A DNA stretch of 64,000 nucleotides from Istiophorus platypterus (Eukaryota > Chordata > Actinopteri > Istiophoriformes > Istiophoridae): the NCBI GenBank assembly GCA_016859345.1, contig CM029114.1:9595501-9659500 (forward strand), given 5' to 3'. Made by a program: the position numbers and the translations under genes. Of this stretch, positions 34,001 to 47,082 are shown piece by piece (within the stretch, counting starts at the first letter, position 1; each line of letters starts with the position of its first letter). The notes beneath the pieces were generated by a model. It was not told the DNA's origin. It worked only from the letters and a program-made list of their open reading frames with translations, and did not search any database.

Positions 34001-37000
34001 CCCCTCACTGTCTCAGGTTGTTCCACATGTGGTAAATCTAGTCCAATCTGTACGGACAGATGGTCTCCCCACCAGTAAAGCTTTCTTGCTGCAGTTCACT
34101 GAGCTCATACACTGCATGATGTACCAGTACTCTGGCTTCCCTGACCTCTATGACCACATACTGGAGGCCATCAAGGTAAAAGAGTGCAGGACACCTCACG
34201 TTAAACATGTTCTTACAAATTGTATGTGTATGTATGTAAAATAAATGCTGATTTGTTTACTGTACCAGGTCTATCAGAAATGACATTTTTAACATTATAT
34301 AAATAATCAAAGCCTATCAAGACTTGTTGATTAATTTTGCCTGTGAACCAAGTTTCTTCTGCATCTGTTAAATTATTTGAATATCTGCTGTTAGGATCTC
34401 CCAAAACCTGGAGAGGAAAATATAAAGTTGGTGTTGAATCAAAGTGCCTGGACATCTCAGTCCAACTCATTCGTGTCTGGTCTACTGAAGCAAGCTGGGA
34501 AGTCTGAGACAGGCAAGACAGGCCTGATCAACCTTGGGAACACCTGTTACATGAACAGCATCATCCAGACCCTCTTCATGGCCACAGAGTGAGTCATTTA
34601 CACATGCAAACACACATGTTCTTGCATCCTAATGTTATTTTGTGAAACATGAGGAATAAATATCAACCTTTTTTTTCAGTTTCAGGAGGCATGTTTTATC
34701 ATTACATCTAAATGGTTCCAACACAGTAATGAAAAAGCTTCAGCTGCTCTTTGCTTTCCTTGCGCACACTCAGGTTAGTGTTGTTCTGTGTAATGGATAA
34801 CACAAAATATTGTTACTTGTGGACTGTGACAGTGGATGTAAATAAGGCTCAGTGTGTGTAAATACTGTATGTGTTGTGCATGTGTGTTTGTCTGTGTCCT
34901 ACAGAGGGCAGCATATGCTCCCAGAAACTTCCTGGAAGTATCCCGGCCCCCCTGGTTCAATGTAGGCTCCCAGCAGGACTGTTCTGAGTACCTCAGGTTC
35001 CTTCTAGACAGGTACTGTAACACTTCAAGCAGACTGAATGAATAAATCATAGCAAGATTGTGTCAAGTTTGTGTGTCACTTTAAATCAAAAATGCTTTTC
35101 CTGTATTGTTCTCCCATGCCCAATACAATACAATACAATACTGGTGCATCATTTATGTGTCACTGAATGTAGAATGTAAAAGATTTTGATATGAAAGCCA
35201 CTGCTATTGAAAACACGTGGTATATAAAGCATTCTGAGGGTTGACTATGCATGACTGGAGCTTACTGATGGTAACTGATTTTTCTTAAGAACTGAATGAC
35301 ATGACTTGGGGCACATTGTCAAAGAATAGATGTGGAACACTATCATAGCAGTGGCACAAATTATAATCCGTACACAGCAGTATTTTTCTCCTGGTGTTGA
35401 TTGTCCCCGTTTCCTGATCTCAAGGTTGCATGAAGAGGAGCGAACACTTCAGGTCCTGGAATCAGCTAAGCCAATGGTTGCCCTCTCTGTTGACACAGAC
35501 AGCAAAGACCCAGCCAGTCAGACTTCTCCAGAGGACGTTGAAGAGTCATCTTTGGCCCCCACAGAAACCAAACCTGGGAATGATGGGAAGACTTTAATAG
35601 AGAGGATGTTTGGTGGGAAGCTAATCACAGGTATTCGCTGTATGCAGTGCAACTGCATCTCTGAGAAAGATGAGCCTTTTACAGATCTGTCCTTGGCCTT
35701 TTGTCCTTCTGCCACCTCTCAGGATGGCCCTCAGCCCGAGGGGCCCTCAGAGGAGCCCAAGGTTCTTTGTCAGGGATCTGTGAATGGTGGCAGTGAAATT
35801 CCTGAAACAAGCGCGGCCCAATCTCCGGCTAGCAATGTCCCATTTGTGCCAGTGACAAATGAGCCACCTCTCTCTGTGCCTGACCTGGTGAACTATTTTC
35901 TGGCTCCAGAGATCCTAGACGAAGACAATGCCTATTTTTGTGAGAAGTGTAGCTCCCTGCAGCGGGCAGAGAAAACAATGAAAGTGGTCACAGCACCGGA
36001 GTACTTGATCCTCACCCTGCTGCGATTCTCATATGATGCCAAATGCCATGTCCGGAGGAAGATTCTGGACAATGTCACCATCCCACCACTCCTAAGACTT
36101 CCAGTACATGCCCCTTCAATGCCTATACAGTGTTCCTCCTCTACCTCTTCTCCTCTGCAAGTGGATTCTCCTGAGAGCAGCGAGAATCTGGCAAAGAAAC
36201 TCAAACCATCTCAAAAAGATGAGGAGGAAGAGGAAAAGGAGAGGATAGATGGAACAGAGCAGATAAATAGAGGAGGGGAAATGCCAGTCCTGTCAGTGCC
36301 CTATGTCCTCAGCTCAGTGGTGATGCATTCTGGAATATCATCTGAGAGTGGCCACTACTACTCTTACGGTCGTAACATCAACGGAGCAGACGGAACACAG
36401 CATCCAGCCAAACACTTTGCCCTCAAGGAGGATTTGGGGAATGGCCAGGCTGAGTGTAGCCTCTCTACTTGCTCAGCTCTCTCAGTTCCACCCGAGCAAG
36501 TAGACCCAGTCCCTAATAATAGTGTCCAGGAGGCAAGGGATTGGCTGCTGTTCAATGACAGCAGAGTGACATTCACATCCTTCCAATCAGTGCAGAACAT
36601 TACTAATCGCTTCCCCAAGGACACAGCTTATGTGCTTATGTACAGAAAACAGGAGCTACTAGGGCAGAACATAAATGGGGGACTGATGGCAAATGGAATG
36701 AGATCGAATGCTGAACCTCCTTTGCAGAAAGAACTGCTGGATGCTATTATCAAGGACAACAAGCTGTATTTACAGGTGGGTGAAGGACAAATTCTTCTCC
36801 CGAATATAAGCATTGTGGTACACATTTAAACTATCAGTGCCTATAAATCATACCCATAAATGCAAACCAAGTGTGAGGTGATTGACATTAGAGCAATTAT
36901 TTAATATGCTGCCAAGAGGTTCATTGGACATTCTGGCTGTAAAACTGTGCTTATCTAAGGTGGTCAAACGCATGTAAAACTAACCTATAACGTCACTAAC

Positions 37001-37617
37001 ACTAACCCGCCTAAGTGTGGGGTTGTAATAAAAGTCGAGGGCTGTACAAGATTCGCTCAGGTGGAAAATGGATGAGAAAAACAGACCCTACTTTTACAGA
37101 TATCTAAGAGCCTGCTTGGTATAGCCTTTCTTTTATTATTATTTTTTTGAAGCCAAATCTGAACTGTCCTGTTATAAGACATGAGGTGTAATTTCACGAG
37201 TCACTGAACTGTGCTGTTAACACAGTTGCTGTTGACATACCACCACGCTTTTATAAGTGACTAAAGTAAATCACTAGAGGGTGCTGTAAGAATGTGAAGT
37301 GACAACGCTGAGACCCTGTCAGTCACAGAACTACACCATTGCTAAATGAACTCTTTGACAGGGCATTATTAATGTATTGTATGTGTTTTACACCTGTTTA
37401 ACAGTCAAGGATAAGCTGATGTCCAACTCTCCTCCTTTCATTATGTGAATAGGAACAGGAACTCAATGCTCGGACCCAGGCTCTCCAGGCCCCTTCATCT
37501 TCCTGCTCATTCAAGCCCAACGGTTCAGATGACAACAACCCACCAGGGAGCTGTGGCCCATCTGGTGGAGGAGGAGGGGGAGGAGGCTTCAATACCATTA
37601 GCAGACTGGTATTCTGA
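31073..37617 (+). CDS. usp38: USP38 ubiquitin carboxyl-terminal hydrolase (complete coding region, 10 coding exons)
   Basis: Cysteine-protease deubiquitinase that removes ubiquitin from substrates. Coding exons: 31073-31754, 32705-32840, 33132-33261, 33517-33618, 34017-34175, 34395-34588, 34680-34773, 34905-35011, 35425-36775, 37453-37617. They total 3,120 nt: 1,039 aa plus TGA; human is about 1,042 as I recall. Start MDKILEGLISSNHS matches the family N-terminus, with A at -3 and G at +4. Residues 1 to about 400 form a helical N-terminal region (for example VLEAYARYHRPEFEHFF and DYIHCCLRLLISCPSV). The USP domain follows, and the protein ends in a seven-glycine run then FNTISRLVF. Intact, with no frameshift. 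Introns over 300 bp (31755-32704, 33619-34016, 35012-35424, 36776-37452) hold nothing recognisable apart from a short (AATAC)n at 35120-35141. Confidence 0.97.
34395..36775 (+). other. usp38: usp38 USP catalytic domain
   Basis: The Cys box GLINLGNTCYMNS in exon 34395-34588 places the nucleophile at about Cys454. QQDCSEYLRFLLDR follows. Two CxxC pairs suggest zinc binding: CMQCNC in the long exon and CEKCSS near 35940-35955. The His box SSESGHYYSYGR places His at about 845, and WLLFNDSRVTF supplies the third catalytic residue at about Asp913. Between the boxes are acidic or Ser/Pro-rich insertions (about 35700-35870 and 36120-36290), expected to be flexible. All catalytic residues are present, so an active enzyme is predicted. 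Confidence 0.93.
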
Positions 37618-38400
37618 AAGAGAAATGCTGCAGAAACCCATAAGAACTGTCAGTAAGGGAGGCCTAGGCTGCTTAATACAAGAGCCTGAACGGTCATACC
37701 ATAGATGTGCATATAACCTCATAAAAACAGCACTGAAATGATCTAAGAATATACACACACACACACACGTACATACATATACACACACATACACACACAC
37801 ATATGTACACATATGAGGTATCTGTGTTGGTTCTGATCGCAGATATGGTTTTGACTAAAATAGTTTTTATACCACTATTTCATTCAATATTTTTTTATTT
37901 ATTCAGGTTATTTTTTGTGATCTCGGTATTGTAGTCTTCCCTTAATCCTCCGAATTAAAAAACTTGAGGTGTGAAATGCTAATTGGTGCAAGAATATTCT
38001 GTCCCCTAAATGAAAGAAATGTGGCAAAATATAATTTGATATAGAAGTAACTTCAGTAACCATTAGTCTCCTGATAAGCTTTTAAATTTTTTTAAATGGT
38101 TTCATTCTAGAACATGCTCATATTATAGGGCTGGCTTGTGTTGAGTGTTTATAATATCAACTGACACACAAACACACACACAAACATATGCAAACACATG
38201 CATGTGCAGCGCACAATACAGAAAAAAAGCATTCAATTTGTCACACAGCTCAAAAAATTTGTTTACTTTTCTGGTTTGCATGCAGCTTTTCTTCATGAGC
38301 TGTGGAGTTTGATTTTAAAGATATTTGAAACTTTTTGATGTGTGTTTTGGTGTTTTATAGGTTTCATATCCCATGCAATAAATGTACATATGACTTAAAT
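37618..38400 (+). other. usp38: usp38 3' UTR
   Basis: Follows TGA at 37615-37617. It contains mixed CA/TA repeats around 37753-37812 and further CA-rich sequence around 38165-38200. AATAAA at 38377-38382 is a good polyadenylation signal, predicting cleavage near 38400. Confidence 0.55.
38377..38382 (+). promoter_or_regulatory. usp38: usp38 polyadenylation signal (AATAAA)
   Basis: Canonical AATAAA about 760 bp after the usp38 stop codon. Confidence 0.5.
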
Positions 38401-40780
38401 ATCATTTCTGAATAATCATGGAATACAAATATATATAAAAAAAATGAAAACTGTATATGGGAAATTTCCAAGATAAAGGCATTTTCAGTAAGAATATTTA
38501 AAGCTGTTCTCACACTGTTTGCTAACATGATTTACAGAGGACTAAATTGCACACTACTTGTTTAAACATATTTGACAGGTACCTGTTTAACAGCATATTT
38601 TAATGTATTCCTCTGATTTGATCATTCAGGGAGACTTTTGTGTTCATGCTGATTTTATGTGCCTTTTGATATTTAATGCAGACTTTTGAAGAAGAATTTG
38701 TCTGAATTTAGACCTCAGCTGTACTGTGTTAATAGTCATAATGGCTTCACCTTTCCCCACAGTAAAAACAAGAATCAGTATTTGTTGTATTGTCTTACTT
38801 AACCAGAGGAGGTTGTTTAGAGTAGAGTTATTTAAAATGGTATGTGGGCAGATAGGTGAGCAGGTGTTTAGAGACTAAACTATAAATGTAATATTAAATA
38901 TATAACAGGACAAACAGAAAAAATAAGAAATGAAGGTGATATAACACAACAGATTAACACTAGAGTTGGCCACCAGACAAAGCAACAGAAGGTTTCTGAA
39001 AATTTTCTGTGGAAATGAACCAAACACAAAGGCTATGCTTGTGTTGTCATACTCAAGTTGAACTAAATGTCTGTCACTTGTCACATTTCCATTTTTTTAG
39101 CATACCCACTGCAGAAAATATATTCACCAATTGGAGTCATCTCTAGTACTACATCTTAACTACTGTACATGATTTCTTACCACTCTGGCAGTATATACAA
39201 ACCTTGTAATCACCACTGGGAACTAGATCGGAGTGTGGCCAGATGGAGCTAAAATGGTAAAAGTTACATTTCTTAATTTAAGTCATCAAAATGAAAATTG
39301 TTAAATGTTAAATTCGGCACATTGCTCAGATTACAGACCTTAACAGTTCCACTCAAAACCATTCAATTTATAGTATGTAAGTGATTTTGTTGACAAAAGA
39401 AAAAAAGAACTGTATGTGGTTGTATAATTCATCAAAACAGATATAAATATATCTTCCCATTTCTTGCTATGATTGCAAAATATTTTTGCACGAATGGAAT
39501 TGCAAATAGACAAAGCAGTGACTGAAAATGGAACTGGGAAATCCCATGCACTCGCACGCTGTTCCCGGAGGCACGGGACAAATGACAGCTGTGATGTAGC
39601 AATAACAAATTGTTTTCAAAGGTGCATTTTTACTCATTTGCAATTGACTCGGGGGAAAAAAAAAACTGCAGTAGCACCAAAGCTTTCAAAGGGCATTTGG
39701 AAAAATCAATGACTCTCAATTATTAATCAACCACCATTAAACTTTTGTTGAAATGTTAACTCCTGGCATTGGTATATTATATTATCTCCCTAAATTTAAT
39801 GTCGTATTCGCATATTGTAATGTTTATAGAAGTTTCCATTTAGTGTTGGTAAAAACGGGATATGCACTGCTGCAACTCAGATAGCCTCAGTTGGATGGAT
39901 GATGGAATGTCGAAATAACCTAAATACATATGCTCCTTTGAAAGACAACAAGTGGCAACATTAGAGAAAAGACACAGCTTCACAAACATAAATGCACAAA
40001 GAACATGGCTATTTGATGTTGTAACGTTAAAGACTGTAGAGCTTAATATATGGAATTGTGTAAAAGAATTCATCAACTGGAATTGATGTGTTGTGTCTGC
40101 AGCCTCCAATTGCTCCCTATTTCTTCATCAATACTGAGGCTCTTGAAAGAACTAATGTGCCTGTACAATGGCAAAGTCATTAATCATAGACTAACAGGGA
40201 ACATCCTTTGGGGGAAGTGTTTACCATTACAATGGCATTCCAGTAAAATTCCTTAGATACCAATCTTAGTCCACTGGACACAGATCTTTGCCAGTGGTTT
40301 AGACCATTTATAAATGGCCTGGGAAGTGATCAGGTTTAGGGAGCATCGGAACAATATCAGGCTTAAAAAAAATAAAACCATTTTCTAACCAGTTTGGTGT
40401 TGGACAGTTAAATCATTCCTGGGAAATTTTGGATTTGGTAATTCTTAGAATACAATTCAAATTAAAGGAAAAAAAAAATCATGTGATAAAATCTGCGATG
40501 GATACAGTGTGTGTAGTGTCAAGGTCATGTTGATAAGTAAAATGACACTGTATTTATACTGTAAACATACTCTATGCATAGCTCTATTTATAAAAAAAAA
40601 AATTCTATGATAATATCAGATCAGATAAATGCACGAATTAAAAACTGCAAAACCGAAGAAGGCACCGGGTGCACCATCTATTAAACCAGAACCAGGTGAT
40701 ATTTGGGGGGTATTCCTCAGGGAACACACCCCCACATCATAGGTCTGTGTAGTTTGGACCTGAAATGATTTGTTGGGAAA
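38401..40780. other. Intergenic region between usp38 and gab1
   Basis: About 2.4 kb of AT-rich sequence with no recognisable coding exon, RNA gene or transposon on either strand. Short open frames such as 39473-39712 (plus) and 39840-40109 (minus) lack motifs. Longer usp38 3' UTR isoforms could extend into the first part. Confidence 0.6.
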
Positions 40781-40789
40781 TTTTCTCCT

Positions 40790-42369
40790 CACACTGAGGT
40801 GGGTCCGTCCTTTGTCTTCTCCTCCACCGTCTGCGGCCGCTTTCCTTATTCCCACGGAGGTTCGTTCAGCTCTATTGCATCACGGTTCGTCTATCAACCC
40901 GCCCTTTACTCTTCTGTTGTTTTTTTTTTTTTTTTTTATTCCCAGGGAACCGGTTTGAACTACATGTCCCACGGCCGAAGCTCGACGCCCCCCCCCCCCC
41001 CCGCGCACGCCGCCTCCTCGCCGCTCGTCCTCCGAACCGCCTCCTAAAACGCTCCGGTGCGAGTTCCGTCCATCGCCTTCAGAACAAAAGTCTCAGAAAC
41101 CAAACCAACATTTTGCGTTGAAGAAGAATGAAGAAACGCGTCTCGTAAAGAAGGAGGCCACCCCGAAAGCACCGCGAACGAAAGTAGATATTTTCGATAG
41201 ATAGATGTTTGTGTGTTTGTTTGTTTGTTTGTTTGTTTTTCTTGTTTTTTCTCACCAGTTTGCACAACCGGCGATGCCTCTCGAGTGGTTCAACATAAGG
41301 GGCGTGAATGTACGTGTTCGGAGCCGCCAAATTTTAACAAAAAAAAACAAACAAACAGTGAGCTATCAAATCGCGTTAAACGTTGAAATAGCCATTTTAA
41401 ATCGGTCGGTGCGACAGAGACCGGCCGAGATTTGACGCTCCGGACCGGCCGGGGCGGGTTTTTTTTTTTTTTGTTTTGTTTTGAAGGCGGAGCCGAGGCG
41501 CGTCAGGAGTTTTCCGCCGTGGCGTCCGTCCGCCTTGACGACGCCGCCGCCGCCGCCGACGCCGACGCCGACGCCGCCGCCGCCGCGTTTCCAGAGGAGG
41601 GCGAGTTTCAGGGAAAGACGGAGCCGCCCCGTCAATCACAATCAAAGAAACCATGGGAGTGAACTGGTAGCGAAAGCTCGGCGGAACCGCTGTGTTTACG
41701 CTCGGGGCTCGGTTTTGAATCCGCGCTGGGGGACGCCAGCTATGCGCCGGTGCGCCGCGGGACGTTCGCCGTCTGACCTCGCCGACCGGGAATCGCTCCA
41801 CTTTTTCCTCTGACGGGAATTAGCATGAGGCGTTAACGCACAACAACACAAACTTCAGCGACTTTCGTTTGCTCGCGTCTGGTTGTTGTTTTTTTTTTTT
41901 TTTGCCAACGCGTACACAAGCCAACGTTGATTATTTGTACGAAAAGGCGGCGGCGCCGCGGAGGTTTTATATCTTAGGATATACCAGATTTATTTGACTG
42001 CAACTCGCGGAAAAGAAAAGAAAAGAAAAAAATCTGCTGTGTGCATTTCGGACAACTGCCTCGTCGGTGAGTCGACTTTCGAAGAAGGAGGGACGATATC
42101 GATCGCGCTTCCATATCGCGAATAATACTACATTTTAACTTTTCTCTCCCTTTTCTCCCTCCTCCACCTCCCCCCCAAAAACAAACTTCACCGTTTTTTA
42201 TTTTTTTTTTTTTGCGCTTTGTGTCGACGGTTTTCTTTTTCTTTTTCTTTTTTTTTCTCCCCCAGGTACTAGAAGACACTCCCAAAAACAAACGAAGCTT
42301 AAACCCGCAGTCGACGCTCCGACTCCGGCGGGGAGGGGAGGATAACAGCGAGGAAGGACAGGGGCCGAT
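40790..42369 (+). promoter_or_regulatory. gab1: GC-rich promoter and 5' leader region of gab1
   Basis: CG-dense sequence starts near 40790 and runs to the gab1 ATG, interrupted by homopolymers: 15 C at 40988-41002 and T runs near 40920, 41460, 41890 and 42200. It includes a (TTTG)n block at 41213-41236 and a GCC/GAC trinucleotide repeat at 41537-41586. No TATA box is clear. A pyrimidine tract ending cccccag near 42265 could be an acceptor for a 5'-UTR intron, but this is not secure. The arginine-rich minus-strand frame at 41397-41801 comes from the repeat composition. Confidence 0.55.
41537..41586. repeat. GCC/GAC trinucleotide repeat upstream of gab1
   Basis: Tandem gcc and gac triplets over about 50 bp, about 790 bp before the gab1 start codon, probably in the promoter or 5' UTR. 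Confidence 0.85.
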
Positions 42370-42441
42370 ATGAGCGGGGGAGATGTGGTGTGTTCAGGGT
42401 GGCTGAGAAAGTCTCCTCCCGAGAAAAAGTTGAGACGTTAC
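42370..42441 (+). CDS. gab1: GAB1 docking protein, first coding exon only
   Basis: Encodes 24 residues beginning MSGGDVVCSGWLRKSPPEKK and continuing LRRY, then a perfect donor (gtaagt) at 42442 in phase 0. This is the N-terminal start of the GAB1 PH domain; the vertebrate protein begins almost identically. GAB1 is a cytoplasmic scaffold that binds PI(3,4,5)P3 through its PH domain and recruits GRB2, SHP2, PI3K and PLC-gamma after receptor tyrosine kinase activation. The next exon should begin with AWKRRWFVLRSG-like sequence; I do not find it before 64000, so it lies beyond the window. GAB2 starts similarly, but the usp38/smarca5 neighbourhood supports gab1. Confidence 0.93.
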
Positions 42442-42669
42442 GTAAGTGCGCTTTATTATCCTATTTGTTACGTTGTAATAAGGTAACCTGTTACACAGAA
42501 ATACCAAACACGCCTGCACCACCACCCCCCCCTTCTTTTTCCCCCCGGGGCGCTTTGGCGTGCACGGCTTTGGGCGCAGTGACAGAAATGTGTAGGCCTC
42601 ATCCATTCGTGCATATCAACGCGTAACCTTCTCCTGCTGCTTTTTCTCCGGACCTGAGACGGTTTAGTG

Positions 42670-42720
42670 CGTGTGTTTGCGTGTGTGTTTGCGTGTGTGT
42701 TTGCGTGTGTGTGCGTGTTT
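42670..42720. repeat. TG-rich tandem repeat with TTTGCG units
   Basis: Units of gtgtgtttgc repeat about three times, followed by gtgtgtgcgtg. Simple repeat in gab1 intron 1. Confidence 0.85.
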
Positions 42721-45700
42721 TCTTTCCCCTGAGCTCAGTCTGCAGCATAATCCCTCGCAGTAAGAGTGAATCCAACCACGATTGAGCAGGGCAGGAGGCC
42801 ACCGGGTTGCTCAAGGGCACTTCAGTGGGGCACATGGGCTGTTGTTTTGAGACTTTCTTACTATGAGGTAACATACCCCCCCCCCCTTTTTAGTTTAGTT
42901 TTTCTTTTTTAGTTTTTCATCCGTTCTAATGACAGTCCCTCTGAGGGCTGGCTTTTCTTGGACCGATAACGCAGGAGACCGATTACCTTGGGAAGTAATC
43001 CTTGCGCAGTCACAGTCAATACTCCCTTTGTCAAAGGCGGTAGATGGTCGTGTCGAGGGTTAAAGGGTTTACGAAACAACTCGGGGAACACATGGAAGGA
43101 TGATCACTTCCCTCCAAATTTCGACAGTGCTTATAGAGAGTTGTCAGACGTGGATAAATGACCTATTGTTTGTCACTTGCTGTAATTATTTGCGTTTGCT
43201 GCCCTACGCTGACCGATCACTCATAGAATACTCATGCTACTGGCACACTTCATACAATGTTACATGCCTCCCATTGATATAGGATAAGTGAGGACAACTC
43301 AGCCATTAATCTTCCATACTAGCAGTTATTTGTCACTGTTTTGTGTGTGATTCTCTTTTCTTATTTGTCTTGCACTTTGGAAAAACATTTTTCATCGTCC
43401 ACAACACCTCTGATGCGAAAGCAGATAACTTCAGTAGCACACGTTAGCTGTAAAGTCTAAATGCTTTCCTTGTCGGTCATCGGATATCTCCGATATTGAT
43501 ATTTGAATTACAAGGCCCGCAACTTGAGAGGTGGTATGTTTCGCAGAAACCACAGGCCCAATGACACATCTTTTTCACAAAGCAACAAAACCTTAATCTA
43601 TCTTAAAACTAAAATCTCACATTCATAACAGAATAGTGCCAAAAGAGGAAGTCAAAATCTCTCACCACTATCTGATTATGAACATTTTCCTTTGTAATCA
43701 GTTTCATTTCTGTAATCAGGGACTAAATCTCATTTACCATTTGTCAGAAGAACAACATTTTTACCGTCAGGGATTACCCTGTTGTGCGGTATGATGAGGA
43801 TGAGACTTTTTAGTTCCCTCTAGAGTTCTCATTTCTCAATCTTGATATAATCTCCAAAACCAAGTGTTTGCTGTAATGACCCAAAAGTGTTCGTTCTCAA
43901 GAGAGTCAAAAGCAGGCTGGTGAAGGACTTAATTATTCTCAGTGGGATATGGCAAATGGTTGTTCCAATTTTATAGCTGTTTTCTGGACACAATAGAAAA
44001 GAATAGCCAGGAGTCCTCCAATACTGATTTCATGAAGAAGAATTTTGCTGGTTTACAGCTGATCAGCAAACTGCATTATTGTTTGTTATCGTAATTTCTG
44101 AAAATATCCATTGTTTGTGGCTCTAGCGTCTTTTTATTGTTGAGTATATTTGCATTTTGAATCAATAGTTAGCCACTAGAAACCAGTAAGTTAGAAAAGG
44201 TAACATGGGAAGCTACTTCTTTAGTTCTTGGCAAGGTTTCGGGACTAACAACAACACAACCACTACTGCTGCACCTATTTTTACACAGAATGCGTTGGCT
44301 ACATGGGGCCATTAGGTAGTCTACAAAAGAGCTAAAAATAATACTTCAGGCCCCAAAATAACCACATTTCAACCTCATTTCAAAACTTACTTTATAGTAG
44401 ATACACAAGCTTTCAGGTTTAGACATTACAAAATTGGTACTAAACGTAACCGTCATGCATAAAATAGTCACATAGATTTTTAAGTTTTTCCTTAAGAATC
44501 AAAGTAGTTTTTCACCCCAGTTCATTAACTGAATTGACAAATCCACGCCCTACCATCTGTATACTATGTGTTAACCAAATGGCTTTTTCTCAATTGACAT
44601 AACACTGATTAACAGAAAAGTGGGTTGTTGGGCACATGGTTTCTCTCCCTGTGAAAGTGCACAATGCTTGGTCACATGAGGCTGTCTAATCTGTAAAAGT
44701 GCTGACCATCCTTTTTTTGGAAGATGGAAAATTTTTCAGATGTTACCTATCTGGCAACTCACCACCAGCTGTTTGAGTTGAAGCCCAAAATAAAGAATTG
44801 TTGTATTTGAAAAGAATGCTGCAAGAGGAAGCAGTTGCAGGAACTTTTAACTTATTTTTCTTGGTTGAGATTTTTAGCTGCAATCCTACTTACCTAGAGC
44901 CTTGAGTATCGATATTCTAAAATGTGAAACATTAGGGCAGAGTGTTGTTTGAAAATTTTATAGTGCTGCCTGTACCATGTCTGTGCTTCAGGTCCAACAT
45001 AAATGAAGGGTTTAATACTTCTCTGGCAATCATATGATGGGGTCTGTTGGCAAAGTTAAGAAGAATTGTGATTACTGCTCTGAGTATGTGCTAAAATAAA
45101 ACCTTGTAGTTCTGTCAGGTGATGCTCTCTTCATGTCACTGAGACACAGGCTAAATCTGTGGCTCTCAGTAATGTCCCTTGAGATCAAGACCACTGTAGA
45201 ATAGAATACTACAGTAGCTTTGTCTCTTTCAGGGCGGAGAGGGCAGAAATGGCGAGGTACTGTTGGCAAGCACAATCCTCACAATGTTTTTGTTCCTTTA
45301 GCACAATCTGAGTGGATTTTAGATGTATAGGACACAATAGAAAAAAACTGAAATCCTTTTACTGTCACTTTTCAATATCATAATACTGTGCGCTGACTAT
45401 CATGATATTTTGCACATATTGCTGATTGCTACTTCAAAGACAAACGACAGCAGTCCCTGTCACACTTTCATTAGCTTTTTCTCCTTCCCTGCTTTCAGTT
45501 AAAACCATAGGGGAGACTAACTTAACAATTGCTTTTACAGATGTTTGGTTTACTTGTCTCCTCACCTGTTGGGGTCCTGTTCAGAAAGCAGTGTCATTAC
45601 AGTTCGATTCCCACAAATATCAAACTAGCTTATTGACACCCGCCACTTGACGAGGCTGCAACTCCAGCAGCCCACCTCTCACCACGCTAGTGGCCAGATG

Positions 45701-47082
45701 TTGTAAACAAGTAAGGTGGAAGGTGAGACAGAAGACATCTCGTAAAACCAGCGTGGTTTGATCTAGAAAGTGAAAAGGTTGTATGTAGGCTGTGGCACCT
45801 GAGCAATGCGTAACCACATTCAGCACAGGCATGCAAACTTAACCTGTAACCTGTTTCCCATCTCTGGAGACTATCTATGTAATGGCATACCTGTTAGTTT
45901 ACATCACTAAACTTGAAGATGTTCTCTTATGTTTTTAAAATAAGAGATGCTTATCGTATATTTTCTTTAATTGGCCAGATCTGTTTCTGATGATAAACAA
46001 GGAAAATCATTTAGTTACAAGAAAACCCCCTCAAGATGACTGCATTTGTTCTGAAAAAAATGAAATACTCTTGTGTTGTTGTGGCAAAAATTTAGTTGCA
46101 GGTTGAATAACTGGAAAAAACAAAAACAAATAGACTCCTTACAATTGCAGTAAACATACCATCACCGTCAACTCTCTATTTTAACCCCCATCTCCAGACT
46201 GAGCAGCAGTTGACCAGAAGCCAGGGAGCCTGCTTACCTGATTACCTGATTGAGCACTCAGGGGAAAGTTTTCCCCTAAAGCTCGGCTGCTTGTTGATGG
46301 AGCTCAAAGGTGAAAGCAGTTCAGCTGACTTGCCTGTGTCTTAGTGACCTCAAATATCACGGGCATGACACATTATGCATTGTTGTTCTCTCTATTCATT
46401 ACCAAGAAGTTAGTGTGAGGAGGCAATACTTAGAAATCCCCAAATTTTGGTCACTCTCTCCTGATGCTTGGCATACACAGATCAGAAATAGAGCACATAG
46501 TTTTACAATTGATACAAGCAGTATAGTGGTTTGATCAAAATGATTCGTTTTTCCTTTGTCTCTTAAACAACTCGGTCAACATTTAATATACAGAATATAT
46601 GTAGTGTATGCATTATGGCCTATTTAGTGGATTAATTCATTGTTGCAATCAGAATTCTCTGAGAAAGGATCAACAGTTCCTGGCCATTAAAGTCCCATTC
46701 ACGGACAGCGTGAAGGTATCTAACCACAATTGCTTTTGTAGGACTTCTGTAGGACCAGCCAGAGTTTGTCATAACTGTATCCTCTGTGGTTTTCCATTTC
46801 ATTGACACTGCATTTTCCATCTGGTTCTCCTTTTTCTCTTTCATTTCCCTTACCTCTCAATCTGTGAATTTCTGTCAAGGTTCACTTGTAAAACGCTCTC
46901 CAAATGAACAGCTTGAAGACTGGTACCTTAAGGATGTCTGCAGTGTGTTTACACAGGGGCCTGAGGAGATGCAGGAATGAAGTAGCAAGGTCATTTTTCA
47001 GCACCACTCTCTAAAGGGATAGTGTGCATATGACAGTATATTGTCACATCATATCTTGATATCAAAAAGAAATTGTGTCATT

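Noticed and set aside
41397..41801. 134-codon minus-strand frame with an arginine run upstream of gab1
   Set aside because: The run is the GCC/GAC repeat read in another frame; no domain, no splice context and overlap with the promoter region.
45595..45620. gttcgattccc word resembling a tRNA/SINE B box
   Set aside because: No paired TpsiC stem, no A box at the right distance and no cloverleaf could be drawn.
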